Shown piece after piece: positions 27,713-36,284 of a stretch of 64,000 bases of DNA. The first letter of the stretch is position 1. Each line of letters starts with the position of its first letter. The position numbers were made by a program, and so were the translations under genes. The DNA is from Kitasatospora gansuensis (GTDB lineage: Bacteria > Actinomycetota > Actinomycetes > Streptomycetales > Streptomycetaceae): NCBI RefSeq assembly GCF_014203705.1, contig NZ_JACHJR010000001.1, positions 7,440,001 through 7,504,000 on the forward strand, given 5' to 3'. A model generated the notes under the pieces. The model did not search any database. It saw only the letters and a list, made by a program, of their open reading frames with translations, and was not told where the DNA came from.

Positions 27713-27819
27713 TGATGAGGGCGCGGAAAATGGCTCCGCCCGAAGTTCCGTGAAGCCCTGATCATCTACGGTGAACGTTCGACAGGGGACTTGTCGGCGA
27801 GGACGTGCAGAATGCGATC

Positions 27820-28179
27820 ATGAGTTACGACCTGGCTGTATGGGAAGGCGAGCGTCCTGACGGCGACGCTGCGGCGCGCGTGGTGTTCACGGACCTCCAT
27901 GGTGAGTTCATGGGTGGTCGGGGCGTCGAGCCAACAGCGCGTATCAGGACTTTTGTCGAGGCGCTCGTTGCCCGGTGGCCTGACTTGAGCCCGGACGACG
28001 AGGACGAGGACGCAAGCCCCTGGTCGGATGGGCCGCTCATCCGGAATGCGAGCGGACCGCTGTTCTACTTCGGGATGGTGTTCAGCAGGTATCAGGAGGC
28101 CGCCTCGTATGCCGTCGATGTCGCGCGGTCCTCGGGGCTCATCTGCTTCGATCCGCAGGACGGACGCCTGCTGACCTGA
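27820..28179 (+). CDS. small hypothetical protein
   Basis: A 119-residue acidic soluble protein: MSYDLAVWEGERPDGDAAAR at the start, an acidic loop DLSPDDEDEDASPW in the middle, and FYFGMVFSRYQEAASYAVDV near the end. The pattern resembles small proteins found singly or beside polymorphic toxin immunity genes in streptomycetes, but I cannot name a family. ATG 27820 is the first good start after the IS element. No partner toxin is visible beside it. Confidence 0.65.
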   Translation: MSYDLAVWEGERPDGDAAARVVFTDLHGEFMGGRGVEPTARIRTFVEALVARWPDLSPDDEDEDASPWSDGPLIRNASGPLFYFGMVFSRYQEAASYAVDVARSSGLICFDPQDGRLLT

Positions 28180-28289
28180 GCCACGTCCGCCAGAGCCAGC
28201 AGGCGGAGCCACTTATAACGACCCTCGTCCCCTTGACGACTTAGCTCCCTGAGATGTCTAGCGAAACGGTCGAAACGGGACATGCTGAG

Positions 28290-28565
28290 ACAGGGGTGGG
28301 AAAGGTCTGTCCCAGCACGTCGGCCGCTCTGCAGAACGCCATCGATCACGCCGCCGGGGGCGGTCACCCCCGGCGCCAACGGGCGCCACATCTGCTGCAT
28401 GTGCGCATCGGCCGGGTAGGCGACGGCCTCGATGCCCTCGGGGATGCACAGCATCAGGGGCTTGCCGGGCGGCAGGACGGTGAAGCCGCGCTTCTCGTAG
28501 TAGTCGGTGAGGTCGCCCTGCGGCATCATGCCCGCCGCCGCCCGGTGCGGGGCGGGCAGTGCCAG
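28290..28565 (-). pseudogene. possible acetyltransferase C-terminal remnant
   Basis: The minus frame directly downstream of the repeat-protein gene reads MMPQGDLTDYYEKRGFTVL then PPGKPLMLCIPEGIEAVAYP. A Y-Y-E-K-R-G-F segment is typical of the last strand and helix of GNAT acetyltransferases. No catalytic acetyl-CoA motif precedes it. After about 70 residues the frame continues into sequence of another character. It looks like the tail of a gene whose front is missing. Nothing else is supported between 28180 and 28573. Confidence 0.3.
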
Positions 28566-28573
28566 GGGTCCGG

Positions 28574-29053
28574 TCAGGCGTTGGCGAGGCTGATCTGGTC
28601 GTTGAAGACCGCCCAGTGCTGGCCCTGGTCCTTGGGGTCGCAGGGCTTGGTCGAGATGTTCGGCGTGCCCCAGGTGTTGGCCAGGCAGTACGCGGGGGCG
28701 AAGGTGAGGGAGATCTGCTGGCCCGTGACCGTCCAGTACTGGCCCTGGTCCTTGGGGTCGCAGGGCTTGGTGGAGACGTCCTGCTTGCCCCAGGTGTTGG
28801 CCAGGCAGTAGGCCCGCGCGTTGGTGAGGGAGATCTGCTGGCCCGAGAGGGTCCAGTGCTGGCCCTGGTCCTTGGCGTCGCAGGGCTTCGTGGAGGTGTT
28901 CGGAGTGCTCCAGGTGTTGGCCAGGCAGTACAGGCCCGGCGTGCGCAGGGACGGGGCACCGGCGTCCGCGGCCCCCGCCCCGGCGGCCGGCAGGAAGGAG
29001 GCGGTCAGAGCCAGTGCGGCAACGGCCAGCGTCTTACGGAATGCGACTGCCAT
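28574..29053 (-). CDS. secreted protein with three 40-residue repeats
   Basis: A 159-residue exported protein. A signal peptide covers residues 1-29 (FRKTLAVAALALTASFLPAA, cleavage near AGAA-D). Residues 41-80, 81-120 and 121-159 are three near-identical units built as YCLANTW, five variable residues, STKPCD, then KDQGQ-x-W and QISL. Each unit has two Cys, probably one disulfide. The Q-x-W element recalls ricin-type carbohydrate-binding repeats, so sugar binding is a fair guess. I do not recognise the exact family. The gene is monocistronic. Confidence 0.75.
   Translation of the reverse strand: MAVAFRKTLAVAALALTASFLPAAGAGAADAGAPSLRTPGLYCLANTWSTPNTSTKPCDAKDQGQHWTLSGQQISLTNARAYCLANTWGKQDVSTKPCDPKDQGQYWTVTGQQISLTFAPAYCLANTWGTPNISTKPCDPKDQGQHWAVFNDQISLANA
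28577..28933 (-). repeat. three tandem 120-base coding repeats
   Basis: These encode the three 40-residue units of the secreted protein, with spacing of exactly 120 bases and strong nucleotide likeness (CCTTGGGGTCGCAGGGCTT recurs). They likely arose by internal duplication and are open to copy-number change. Confidence 0.85.
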
Positions 29054-29387
29054 GGAACCCGTCCTTGCGGTAGACGTGCGGCTGCGCGCACGACCAGGAA
29101 GCACCCTCCCGGCACGGAAGGGCGCGCAAGGCCATTGGTAGCAGCGAAAGTTGGTTGACGAACAGATCTGCCGGGCCCGTTCACCCCAACGGGCCAGCCA
29201 AACAGGATGATCCGACCGGCGCCAGCACCTGCTCCGGGCACAGGCAACCAGGCCGGGGCCGCTCACCGGCCCGAAATTTGGTCTGGCTGGACACGATTCG
29301 AGCACCCGACCAGCAGCCGACCGTCGCCTCCGGCGCCGCACTTGACGCCTTGGCTCGCTGAGATGTCTCTCTGCCGTCGACAGTGCG

Positions 29388-29918
29388 ATGAACAGCAACA
29401 CCCTGCTGCTCACAGCGGATTGCGACGTACTCGTCACGGCCGGGAACAGTCAGGACGTCGTGCATGCCTTCCTGTGCGATGCCCTGTTCGAGCGACTGAT
29501 GCGTGCCGCCGACGTGCGTCGCAACTGGTACAACCTGACGGACGAGTACGGCAGCGAGCCTTTCAAGCGTCCGCTCCTGCGCGAGGGCTTCCGCGCCACG
29601 GTCAGCCCGCCCGATCACGCCGGCTTCCTGGCGCGGCTGCGTTGGATGCTCTGCGAGGCGCACAGCCCCTACGGCCGCCACTACCCGGCGGCGGACGCCG
29701 AGCGGCTGGTGTGCGACTTCGCCCGGGAACTCCTCGGCGCGGACGGCCCGGCGTGGTCCTTCGCCGCTGTCAGCCCCGATTTCCTGCGCTCCACCGGCTA
29801 CCACAGTGGCGAGGAGCCGCTGCGGCCGGTGTACTTCGATGGCTGCGACTCCGACACCGCCACGTTCGTCCACCGGGGCCGCACCTTCCATCTGCCGCTG
29901 ACGAACGGCTCGCCTTGA
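29388..29918 (+). CDS. hypothetical protein
   Basis: A 176-residue soluble alpha/beta protein I cannot name. It has a strand start (NTLLLTADCDVLVTAGNSQD), a helix with two Cys nearby, FRATVSPPDHAGFLARLRWM, a helical HYPAADAERLVCDFARELLG and a final GRTFHLPLTNGSP. There is no signal peptide or membrane segment. Its start lies about 335 bases from the divergent repeat-protein gene, so the two could each have their own promoter in between. Confidence 0.6.
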   Translation: MNSNTLLLTADCDVLVTAGNSQDVVHAFLCDALFERLMRAADVRRNWYNLTDEYGSEPFKRPLLREGFRATVSPPDHAGFLARLRWMLCEAHSPYGRHYPAADAERLVCDFARELLGADGPAWSFAAVSPDFLRSTGYHSGEEPLRPVYFDGCDSDTATFVHRGRTFHLPLTNGSP

Positions 29919-30145
29919 GGCGACACCTGAGCTGGTGTCCGGTTCGGGACTGTGACCAGGTGAGTTCGCTGGCGGGCGGCAGCAGGTCCAGCGCACAAAG
30001 CCCACGACGGCCTCGACCCCTGGCGCCAACGCCCGCATCGGCAACTGCCCGCATATCAGCGCCCGGGGACAGAAGAGACGTCAACGCCATGGCCGATGTG
30101 GCCCGGCGACCAACCATGCGGTCACCAGCTGACGCAGCAACAGAA

Positions 30146-30179
30146 AGAGCCGGCACCTGGTTTCCCAAGTACCGGCTCT
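30146..30179. terminator. hairpin beside the tRNA-end-like scar
   Basis: AGAGCCGG (30146-30153) pairs with CCGGCTCT (30172-30179). The loop pairs further (ACCTGG with CCAAGT, one mismatch). It sits just past the tRNA-end-like sequence in minus-strand reading, as terminators do after tRNA genes. Confidence 0.6.
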
Positions 30180-30196
30180 CACAACCGACTTCACAG

Positions 30197-30241
30197 TCGG
30201 GACAATAGGATTTGAACCTGCGACCCCTTGGTCCCCAGATG
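30197..30241 (-). other. tRNA 3'-end-like sequence, candidate attachment-site scar
   Basis: The minus strand reads GGTCGCAGGTTCAAATCC, the T-arm and T-loop of a tRNA, followed by an acceptor-like TATTGTCCCGAC. The matching 5' acceptor strand (GTCGGGAC) and anticodon arm are absent upstream, so this is only the 3' part. Integrative elements commonly leave such copies at attL or attR. The T-stem has mismatches, so it is not a working gene. Confidence 0.55.
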
Positions 30242-30301
30242 GTCTGACGAGCCTTCAGCAGGGGATGTCGAGGATTATCCACATCCACCCGAATGCGCTC
30301 A

Positions 30302-30346
30302 TCAGCGCTCATGGCGTCTTGTCCCAAGTGTGGTCCCCAGGGTCAC
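30302..30346 (-). pseudogene. possible C-terminal tail of a phage-type integrase
   Basis: The minus frame ending at the TGA 30304-30302 reads RPVTLGTTLGTRRHER, a style of tail seen in actinomycete tyrosine integrases. It lies 60 bases from the tRNA-end-like scar, where an integrase gene would be expected. The rest of the gene is not present; 29919-30481 otherwise holds no gene. Confidence 0.35.
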
Positions 30347-30481
30347 TGGCCGCCCGCAGCCACCACCAGCAGACCATGACCTGATGGCGCCTTCAAAAGA
30401 TCACGCTCACAAGCTTGTTGACCTCTCCGGCCGGTGGCGTCGACCGCGGCTGCCGTCACCCGGGCCTGCCGGCGGGGTGGG

Positions 30482-31546
30482 TCAGACCTGCGGAGACGGG
30501 CCGATCAGGTCGAGGCGGAACGCATTGGCCCCGGCCTGGAACCGGCTTTCGGCGTTGAGTGCGAGGAGGATCGCGGCGATGTGCCGTCGACAGGTACGCA
30601 GTGAGACGCCGGTACGGCGGGCGATCGACTCGTCCTTGGCGCCGGCCGCCAACAGTTGCAGGATCTGTAACTTCAGCGGGTCGTCGGCCAGGTTGTCCGG
30701 GTCCGTCGAGGAGTCGTCGACGGATTCCTCGGTCCCGAGGGCCTGCGCGGGCGGCGTGGACCGCTCGGCGGGCAGCGCGGTGGACCAGGCGGCCTCGAAG
30801 AGGAGTCGGGCGAGCCGGACGGCGGTCGGTTCGCGGAGGATCGCGACTGCCGGTTCGCCTCCCGGCACGGGCTGTGGCACCAAGGCGATCCGATCGTCGA
30901 CCAGCAGGATCTCCTGCGGGAGGCCGGGGCTGCTCCGCACCTCGGACTCCCCGGTCCACGGGTGGGCCGCCAGCAGCTGGCCAGCGCGGGCGGCGTCGGG
31001 TACCGAGTCCAGCAGGGCCCGCACCCGCACCCCGCCGGACAGCTCGGCCAGCCCTCGGCCGAGCAGCGGCGCGAGCACGGACGGCCGTCGGCCGCCGGAC
31101 CGCAGCCAGCCCACCTCGGACCGGCAGTCGGTGGCCAGGGAGTGGAGCAGCGCCGAGAGCGGTTCGGTGCCGACGGTGCGTTCGGTGGCCGGTCCGTCGA
31201 AGGCGGCGGAGACCTGCTTCTGCATCGTCAGCAGGGAGTCCAGCCGGCCCCCCGCCAGGTCGAGCACCGACCGCCAGTAGTTGCTCTCGCTGGCGAGCAA
31301 GGCGTGGAGTCCCGACGCAGCCGCTTCGGCCGGGGCCGGCCACCGGGCGGCTGCCCGAACGGCGGCGGGGGTGACGGCGGGTGCCGCGCCGGCCGACCGG
31401 CTCCGATCGGGCGCGGATCCAAGCGGGGCGCATCCGAGAGCTGCGTGGCCAAGAGGTGCGGGGCCGTGGGGGGTTGGGCACTGGCAGGTGCTGGGAGTGA
31501 ACGCAGGTGGTGCCATGTCCGCCGCTGCCGCGCGGATGTGCGTCAA
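30482..31546 (-). CDS. LuxR-type HTH regulator at the RiPP cluster border
   Basis: A 354-residue regulator. The last 65 residues form a LuxR-type HTH: LKLQILQLLAAGAKDESIAR, then RTGVSLRTCRRHIAAILLAL. The middle (about 85-270) resembles the phospholipase-D-like or TrmB-like sensory domain of streptomycete regulators of this size (LASESNYWRSVLDLAGGRLD ... ILLVDDRIALVPQP). TTG 31546 is chosen because AGGAG lies 5 bases upstream; a later ATG (about 31513) is possible. It is divergent from the LAL regulator and probably controls the cluster with it, which is inference. Confidence 0.82.
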   Translation of the reverse strand: MTHIRAAAADMAPPAFTPSTCQCPTPHGPAPLGHAALGCAPLGSAPDRSRSAGAAPAVTPAAVRAAARWPAPAEAAASGLHALLASESNYWRSVLDLAGGRLDSLLTMQKQVSAAFDGPATERTVGTEPLSALLHSLATDCRSEVGWLRSGGRRPSVLAPLLGRGLAELSGGVRVRALLDSVPDAARAGQLLAAHPWTGESEVRSSPGLPQEILLVDDRIALVPQPVPGGEPAVAILREPTAVRLARLLFEAAWSTALPAERSTPPAQALGTEESVDDSSTDPDNLADDPLKLQILQLLAAGAKDESIARRTGVSLRTCRRHIAAILLALNAESRFQAGANAFRLDLIGPSPQV

Positions 31547-31699
31547 GACTGCTCCTGGATGAGGGGGATGAACGAGGTCCGCAGTCGCCGTTCCTGTGGT
31601 GGTGGGGCGGTGACGTCGCCGAATCTAGGGGCGAGGAGATTCGCCGGGCATCCGCAGAACTACCTAACTCATATACGTAGTGATGATCAGTCACCTAAG

Positions 31700-34600
31700 G
31701 TGAGCCATGGTCGGGCACGGTCCCGACGGCTGGGGAGCTCTGCTGGACCGGCGCTGGTGCGAGGTGGGGCGGGGCCTGTGGACTTACCGGACGCTGGTTC
31801 GGAGCGGTCGGCCGGGCTGGTCGGCCGGTCTGTCGAACTCGGACAGCTGGCACGCGCGGTCGACCAACTGCTGGGCGGTTCCGGTGGAATCCTGGAGATC
31901 GCCGGTGAGCCGGGCGTCGGCAAGACCCGCCTGCTCCTGGAGCTGTCGGCCGACGCCCGCTCGCGCGGCGTCCAGGTCCTGGAGGGCCGGGCGACCGAAG
32001 CCGAGAACGCGTTGGGGTTCGGGATCTACCAGGACGCGCTGGGCGACCGGTTCCGTGCCGAGGCCGCCGGACCGCTGCTGCCGACCGGCTTGACCGATCC
32101 ACTCCAGCCGCTGCTCGGCGACGGCCCGGCAAGCGAGTTCTCTGCCGACCGGCCCGTATCCACCGGCGCCGAGCGGGTGCGGATCCACCAGCGGGTGCGC
32201 TCGCTGCTCGGCCGGTGGGCCGAGCAGGCGCCGACCCTGCTGATCCTGGACGATGCCCACTGGGCCGACCCGGGATCGGTCGAGCTCACCGAGCATCTGA
32301 TCCGCCATCGGGTGCCCGGGCCGCTGCTGCTGGCCATCACCCACCGCCCCCGGCAGACGGCGCTGCGGCTGCTCGACGTGCTCGGCCGGGCCGACCAGAG
32401 CGGCCCGGCCGAGCGGGTCGAGGTCGGACCGCTGTCCGCCGCCGAGTCCGCCGCCCTCGCCCGCCTGGCCGGCGGCAGCGGGCAGCCGACCGGGCAGGCC
32501 GACGGCCGACCGCAGCACTGGGACGAGATCCACCGGGAGAGCGGCGGCAACCCGCTTCTGCTGCTCGCTCTCGCCGACCTGGCAGGGAGCGGCGAAGCGG
32601 GTGACGCCCGCCCGGCCGGGACCGGCGGCCGGACACTCGGCCAACCGGCGGCGGTGCTGCTGGGCGAGCTCGCCCTGGTGCCCGACGACGGTCGGCTGCT
32701 CACCGCCGCCGCCGCGGTGCTCGGCGAGCGCTTCCTGGTCGAGGCGATGGCGGAGGTGGCCGAACTCGGTACGGAGCGGGCCCACCGCGCGGCCACCGCC
32801 CTGATCCGGCGCGACATCCTGCGCCCGGTCCCGGGCACACCCCAGCTGACGTTTCGTCACCCGGTCCTGCGCCGGCTGGTCTACCAGCACGCCGACCCGG
32901 TCTGGCGGGTCGGTGCACACCGTCGCGCGCTCGCCCGGCTGACCCGCGCCGACGCCCCTGCGGTGGAGCGGGCCCGGCACGCCGAACGATGCCTGGTGGA
33001 CGCCGACCCGCAGGTCGTCCGGATCCTGGAGGAGGCGGCCGAGGCGGCGCTCCGCACCGCCCCGGGCGATGCCGCACGCTGGCTCGGCGTCGCACTGCAG
33101 GCCATCCCCGGCACCCCCGCCGAACAGGACCGCCGGCTCCGGCTCGAGATCGCGCGCACCCTCGCGCTGGCCGCCTCGGGGCGGCTCTCGGAGAGCCGCG
33201 ACCTGTTGCACGAGGTGCTGGCACGGGTGCCGACCGACCCACTGGACCGGCGGCTGGAGACCGCGACGTTGTGCGCCCGTACGGAGCGCATGCTCGGCCA
33301 CTACTCCGAGGCCGAGGCCCTGCTGCGCGGCGAGCTGCCCAGGATCGAGGGCTGGTCCTCGCCCCAGGCGGTCGGCCTGATGACCGAGTACGGCACGGTG
33401 GCCCTGCTCACCGGAGGCTTCGCGGAGGCCGACCCGTTCGTTGGACGGGCGGTCCTGATGGCCCGTGAGCTCGGCGACCCGCCGGCCGAGGCGATGGCCC
33501 TCGCCGTCCGCGGACTCGGCAGCATCTGCCTCGGCCGGGTCGACCAGGCCCGCCGGGAGCTGGCGGCCGGGGCCGCGCTGGCCGACCGCCTCTCGGACGC
33601 CGACCTCGCCCGGGAGCCGGAGGCACTCGGTCAGCTGGGCTGGGGCGAGCTGTTCGCCGAGCAGTACACCGACGCGGCCCGCCACCACGACCGGGGCCTG
33701 CGGCTGACCCGCAGGAACGGCCAGGACCACGTGGTGCCGCACCTGCTGATCGGCATCGGTTTCCGACAGCTCTGGACGGGCGAGCTGGACCGGGCCGTGC
33801 GGACCGCCGAGGAGGCCGAGGAGGTCTCCAGGGAACTCGGCAGCCGCGAGCTGATGGCGTTGTCGATGGCGCTCCGCGCGGCGGCGATGGACTCGACCAC
33901 CCGGCCCGCCGTCGACGGACCGGTGCTGGTGCTCGCCGAGCGGGCCGTCCGGCTGGCCCCGAGCGAGGGCTGGTGGAGCCGGAGCACGGCGGCCGTCCAC
34001 GCACAGGCCCTGCTGGCGGCCGGTCAGGCCGAACGCTGCGCCCGGGTGCTGCTGGACGCCGGGGGCGGCCCCGAGCTGCCGCGCACCCAGGTGATCCTCC
34101 GACCGCTCTGGTACGCCCTGCTGTCGGCTGCCGCGCTGGCCACCGGGGACGTCGCGGAGGCCGACGCCTGGGCCGCGCTCGCGGACACCGTGGCCAACCG
34201 CCTCGGACTCCGCGGCCCGCAGGGCTTCGCCCGCCGGGCCGGAGGTCTGGTCGCCGCCGCCCGCGGCGAGCCCTCCCGGGCCGTGGAGTACCTCGCGGCG
34301 GCGGCAGGGTGGTTCCAGGAAGCCGGATTCGCCGTCCAGCGCGCGCTGACCCTGGTCATCGGCGCCCCGATCGCGGCCGCCGTCGGGGACCGCCGCCAGG
34401 CCGACGCGTGGCTGGACGAGGCCGACCGGCTGGCCGCCGAGACGGGCGCGGGTTCGATCGCCGCGCAGGCCGCCGCCGTCCGCCGCGGCCTGCTCGAACG
34501 GTCCGGGACGGCCGGGCAGGCCCCGCCGGACCCCGGACCCGGGCTGGCGCTGCTCACCAAGCGGGAGCGGCAGATCGCCGCGCTCGCGGTCGAGGGCACC

Positions 34601-34762
34601 CGTACCCGGGAGATCGCCGACCGGCTCTTCCTCAGTCCTCGTACGGTCGACACCCATCTCGCGAAGATCTACCGCAAGCTCGGCGTGACCTCCCGGACGG
34701 CACTGGGTGCGCTGCTGGCCGCCGAGGGCGGTCGGCAGGCGCTCGGCGTGGACGGCCCGTAG
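31700..34762 (+). CDS. LAL-type (large ATP-binding LuxR) transcriptional regulator
   Basis: A large regulator of about 1,020 residues. An AAA/STAND ATPase domain holds Walker A (EIAGEPGVGKTRLLLE) and Walker B (TLLILDDAHWADP). A long helical TPR-like middle follows. The C-terminus carries a LuxR HTH: LLTKRERQIAALAVEGTRTR, then EIADRLFLSPRTVDTHLAKI. LAL proteins often activate natural-product clusters. The start is uncertain: GTG 31700, 31757 and 31778 are all in frame, and homology begins only at LVGRSVELGQL. It ends 7 bases from the convergent dehydrogenase gene, so it directly borders the RiPP cluster. Confidence 0.88.
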   Translation: MSHGRARSRRLGSSAGPALVRGGAGPVDLPDAGSERSAGLVGRSVELGQLARAVDQLLGGSGGILEIAGEPGVGKTRLLLELSADARSRGVQVLEGRATEAENALGFGIYQDALGDRFRAEAAGPLLPTGLTDPLQPLLGDGPASEFSADRPVSTGAERVRIHQRVRSLLGRWAEQAPTLLILDDAHWADPGSVELTEHLIRHRVPGPLLLAITHRPRQTALRLLDVLGRADQSGPAERVEVGPLSAAESAALARLAGGSGQPTGQADGRPQHWDEIHRESGGNPLLLLALADLAGSGEAGDARPAGTGGRTLGQPAAVLLGELALVPDDGRLLTAAAAVLGERFLVEAMAEVAELGTERAHRAATALIRRDILRPVPGTPQLTFRHPVLRRLVYQHADPVWRVGAHRRALARLTRADAPAVERARHAERCLVDADPQVVRILEEAAEAALRTAPGDAARWLGVALQAIPGTPAEQDRRLRLEIARTLALAASGRLSESRDLLHEVLARVPTDPLDRRLETATLCARTERMLGHYSEAEALLRGELPRIEGWSSPQAVGLMTEYGTVALLTGGFAEADPFVGRAVLMARELGDPPAEAMALAVRGLGSICLGRVDQARRELAAGAALADRLSDADLAREPEALGQLGWGELFAEQYTDAARHHDRGLRLTRRNGQDHVVPHLLIGIGFRQLWTGELDRAVRTAEEAEEVSRELGSRELMALSMALRAAAMDSTTRPAVDGPVLVLAERAVRLAPSEGWWSRSTAAVHAQALLAAGQAERCARVLLDAGGGPELPRTQVILRPLWYALLSAAALATGDVAEADAWAALADTVANRLGLRGPQGFARRAGGLVAAARGEPSRAVEYLAAAAGWFQEAGFAVQRALTLVIGAPIAAAVGDRRQADAWLDEADRLAAETGAGSIAAQAAAVRRGLLERSGTAGQAPPDPGPGLALLTKRERQIAALAVEGTRTREIADRLFLSPRTVDTHLAKIYRKLGVTSRTALGALLAAEGGRQALGVDGP

Positions 34763-34769
34763 GGCCCGG

Positions 34770-36284
34770 TCACGGGCGCAGGTCGAGCATGGGCTCGGCG
34801 TACCGGGTCGCGCCGCAGGCCGTCAGGAACACCGGGGACTCCGCCTCGGGCAGGCGCAGCAGGTCGGCGAGCCGGTGCTCGTCGAAGGAGCGCGCGGGGC
34901 GGGCGAACAGGCCGTGCGCCGCCGCGCCGAGGGTCAGCCCGTGCGAGACCCAGCCGCACCAGACCTGGAGCAGACCCCAGGCGGCCGGCCCGAGATCCTC
35001 GATCAACGCCCGCAGGTCGGTGGAGAAGACCCAGACCGCGGTGGCGTGCCGGACCCCGCAGTCGTTGGCCGGGGTGAGCGGGTAGCCGAAGAGCGCCTCC
35101 AGTCGGCGCGGCAGCTCCGGGTCGGCCTCGGCCGGCCGCAGGACGCCGTCGGTGAACCCGTACCGGCCGGTGGGCAGACCGGCCAGCCGCTGCGACACCA
35201 CGGTGACCCTGACCCGGGCGGCCACCTCGCGCAGCGCGGCCGGTGCCGGGGCCGCCGCCCAGGCCAGCAGGTCCCGCAGGCAGTCCTCGCCACGGGTGAC
35301 CGGCCGGGCGGAGAACCCGCTCAGCGGGTGCGGCACCCGGCCCGCCGACCTGTTCCACCAGACCCGGGCCCAGTCCTGGTCCGCCTTCTCGGCGCCGGGC
35401 CGAGGAAGGTCGGGGAGCGCGCGGCCGGGGCCGGCGGCGGTCGCGGGCGCGGTCAGCCGGGGGGCCACGGCGGCGGCGGTCTCGGCGAGGCTGGGATGGC
35501 CGGTCTCCATGTCGAGCAGGGCGTCCAGCTCCGCGTCGAGCGCCCCGCCGCCGACCGGTTCCAGCGGGCCGGCCGGCGGCAGCGGGCCCACCTCGTGCAG
35601 CGTGACCAGCACCGGCGCCGACCAGCTCCCCGGGCCGGTCGCGGCCACCAGCGCGGCGGCCTGGGCCACCTCGGGCCCGGACACCTGTACCGACGCCCGC
35701 AGCCCGAACAGCTCGGCCGTCGTCAGCAGGCTGCGCAGGTTGATGCCGACCTCCAGGTCCGCCAAGGCGCAGCGCAGTACGCCGTAGGGCGTCGGCAGAT
35801 CGGTGTGGCGGCCGGCCAGCACCACGGTCAGGTCGTCGGGGGCGGGGCGCGGAGCGGGGGCCCCGGCCGGGTCGAGGTCGACCACGGCGTGCCGGTACGG
35901 GTCGAGGTACCCGGCCGGACCCTCGGCCGACACCGTGAAGACGTGCACCGGGAACTTGCTGCGGACGGAGGCCGTCACCCGGTGGTCGTTCGCCGGATTG
36001 GACGGCTCACGGCGCAGCGGACCGAAGGCCGCCGCCAGGACGGCGCCGACCCGTTGCCACCCGGTGGCCCCGGCCGGCCCGACCCGGCCGGCCGGGTACG
36101 GGGTGGCGGCCAGCAGGTCGTGCGCGTGGACGGGCAGTGGGCGGCCCCGGTCGCCACGGGCCGACCGCGGCGGCAGGCAGGCGGTGGTCGGCACCCGCTC
36201 GTCCACGGTGATCGGATCGTGCAGCAGGCCGCGCAGCGGCCCCTGACGCAGCGCGAAGCGGAGCACGTCGGCCGGGTCGGTCAC
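34770..36284 (-). CDS. azoline dehydrogenase, SagB/McbC-type nitroreductase fold (copy 1)
   Basis: A 504-residue FMN-type oxidoreductase expected to oxidise thiazolines and oxazolines to azoles on a RiPP precursor. It is a clear paralogue of the plus-strand gene at 54056: both begin D-V-x-R-F-A-x-R-Q-G-P and end P-V-F-x-T-x-C-G-x-x-R-x-x-E-P-M-L-D-L-R. In the N-terminal domain RSKFPVHVFTV aligns with RAKFPVHAFLA. The C-terminal part carries GVRHATAVWVFSTDLRALIE and GLTLGAAAHGLFARPARSFD. The GTG start at 36284 overlaps the previous stop as GTGA. It is the last gene of the minus operon. Confidence 0.82.
   Translation of the reverse strand: MTDPADVLRFALRQGPLRGLLHDPITVDERVPTTACLPPRSARGDRGRPLPVHAHDLLAATPYPAGRVGPAGATGWQRVGAVLAAAFGPLRREPSNPANDHRVTASVRSKFPVHVFTVSAEGPAGYLDPYRHAVVDLDPAGAPAPRPAPDDLTVVLAGRHTDLPTPYGVLRCALADLEVGINLRSLLTTAELFGLRASVQVSGPEVAQAAALVAATGPGSWSAPVLVTLHEVGPLPPAGPLEPVGGGALDAELDALLDMETGHPSLAETAAAVAPRLTAPATAAGPGRALPDLPRPGAEKADQDWARVWWNRSAGRVPHPLSGFSARPVTRGEDCLRDLLAWAAAPAPAALREVAARVRVTVVSQRLAGLPTGRYGFTDGVLRPAEADPELPRRLEALFGYPLTPANDCGVRHATAVWVFSTDLRALIEDLGPAAWGLLQVWCGWVSHGLTLGAAAHGLFARPARSFDEHRLADLLRLPEAESPVFLTACGATRYAEPMLDLRP

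Larger units (their letters stand above)
26150..27760 (+). mobile_element. IS110-family insertion sequence (ends approximate)
   Basis: The element carries one transposase gene (26471-27712) and a non-coding left part of several hundred bases. IS110 elements have no long terminal inverted repeats and use a bridge RNA to choose target and donor, so ends cannot be placed by inspection. The limits given are estimates: coding remnants lie left of 25920 and a new gene starts at 27820. Its insertion may have contributed to the decay of the truncated gene to its left. Confidence 0.6.
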
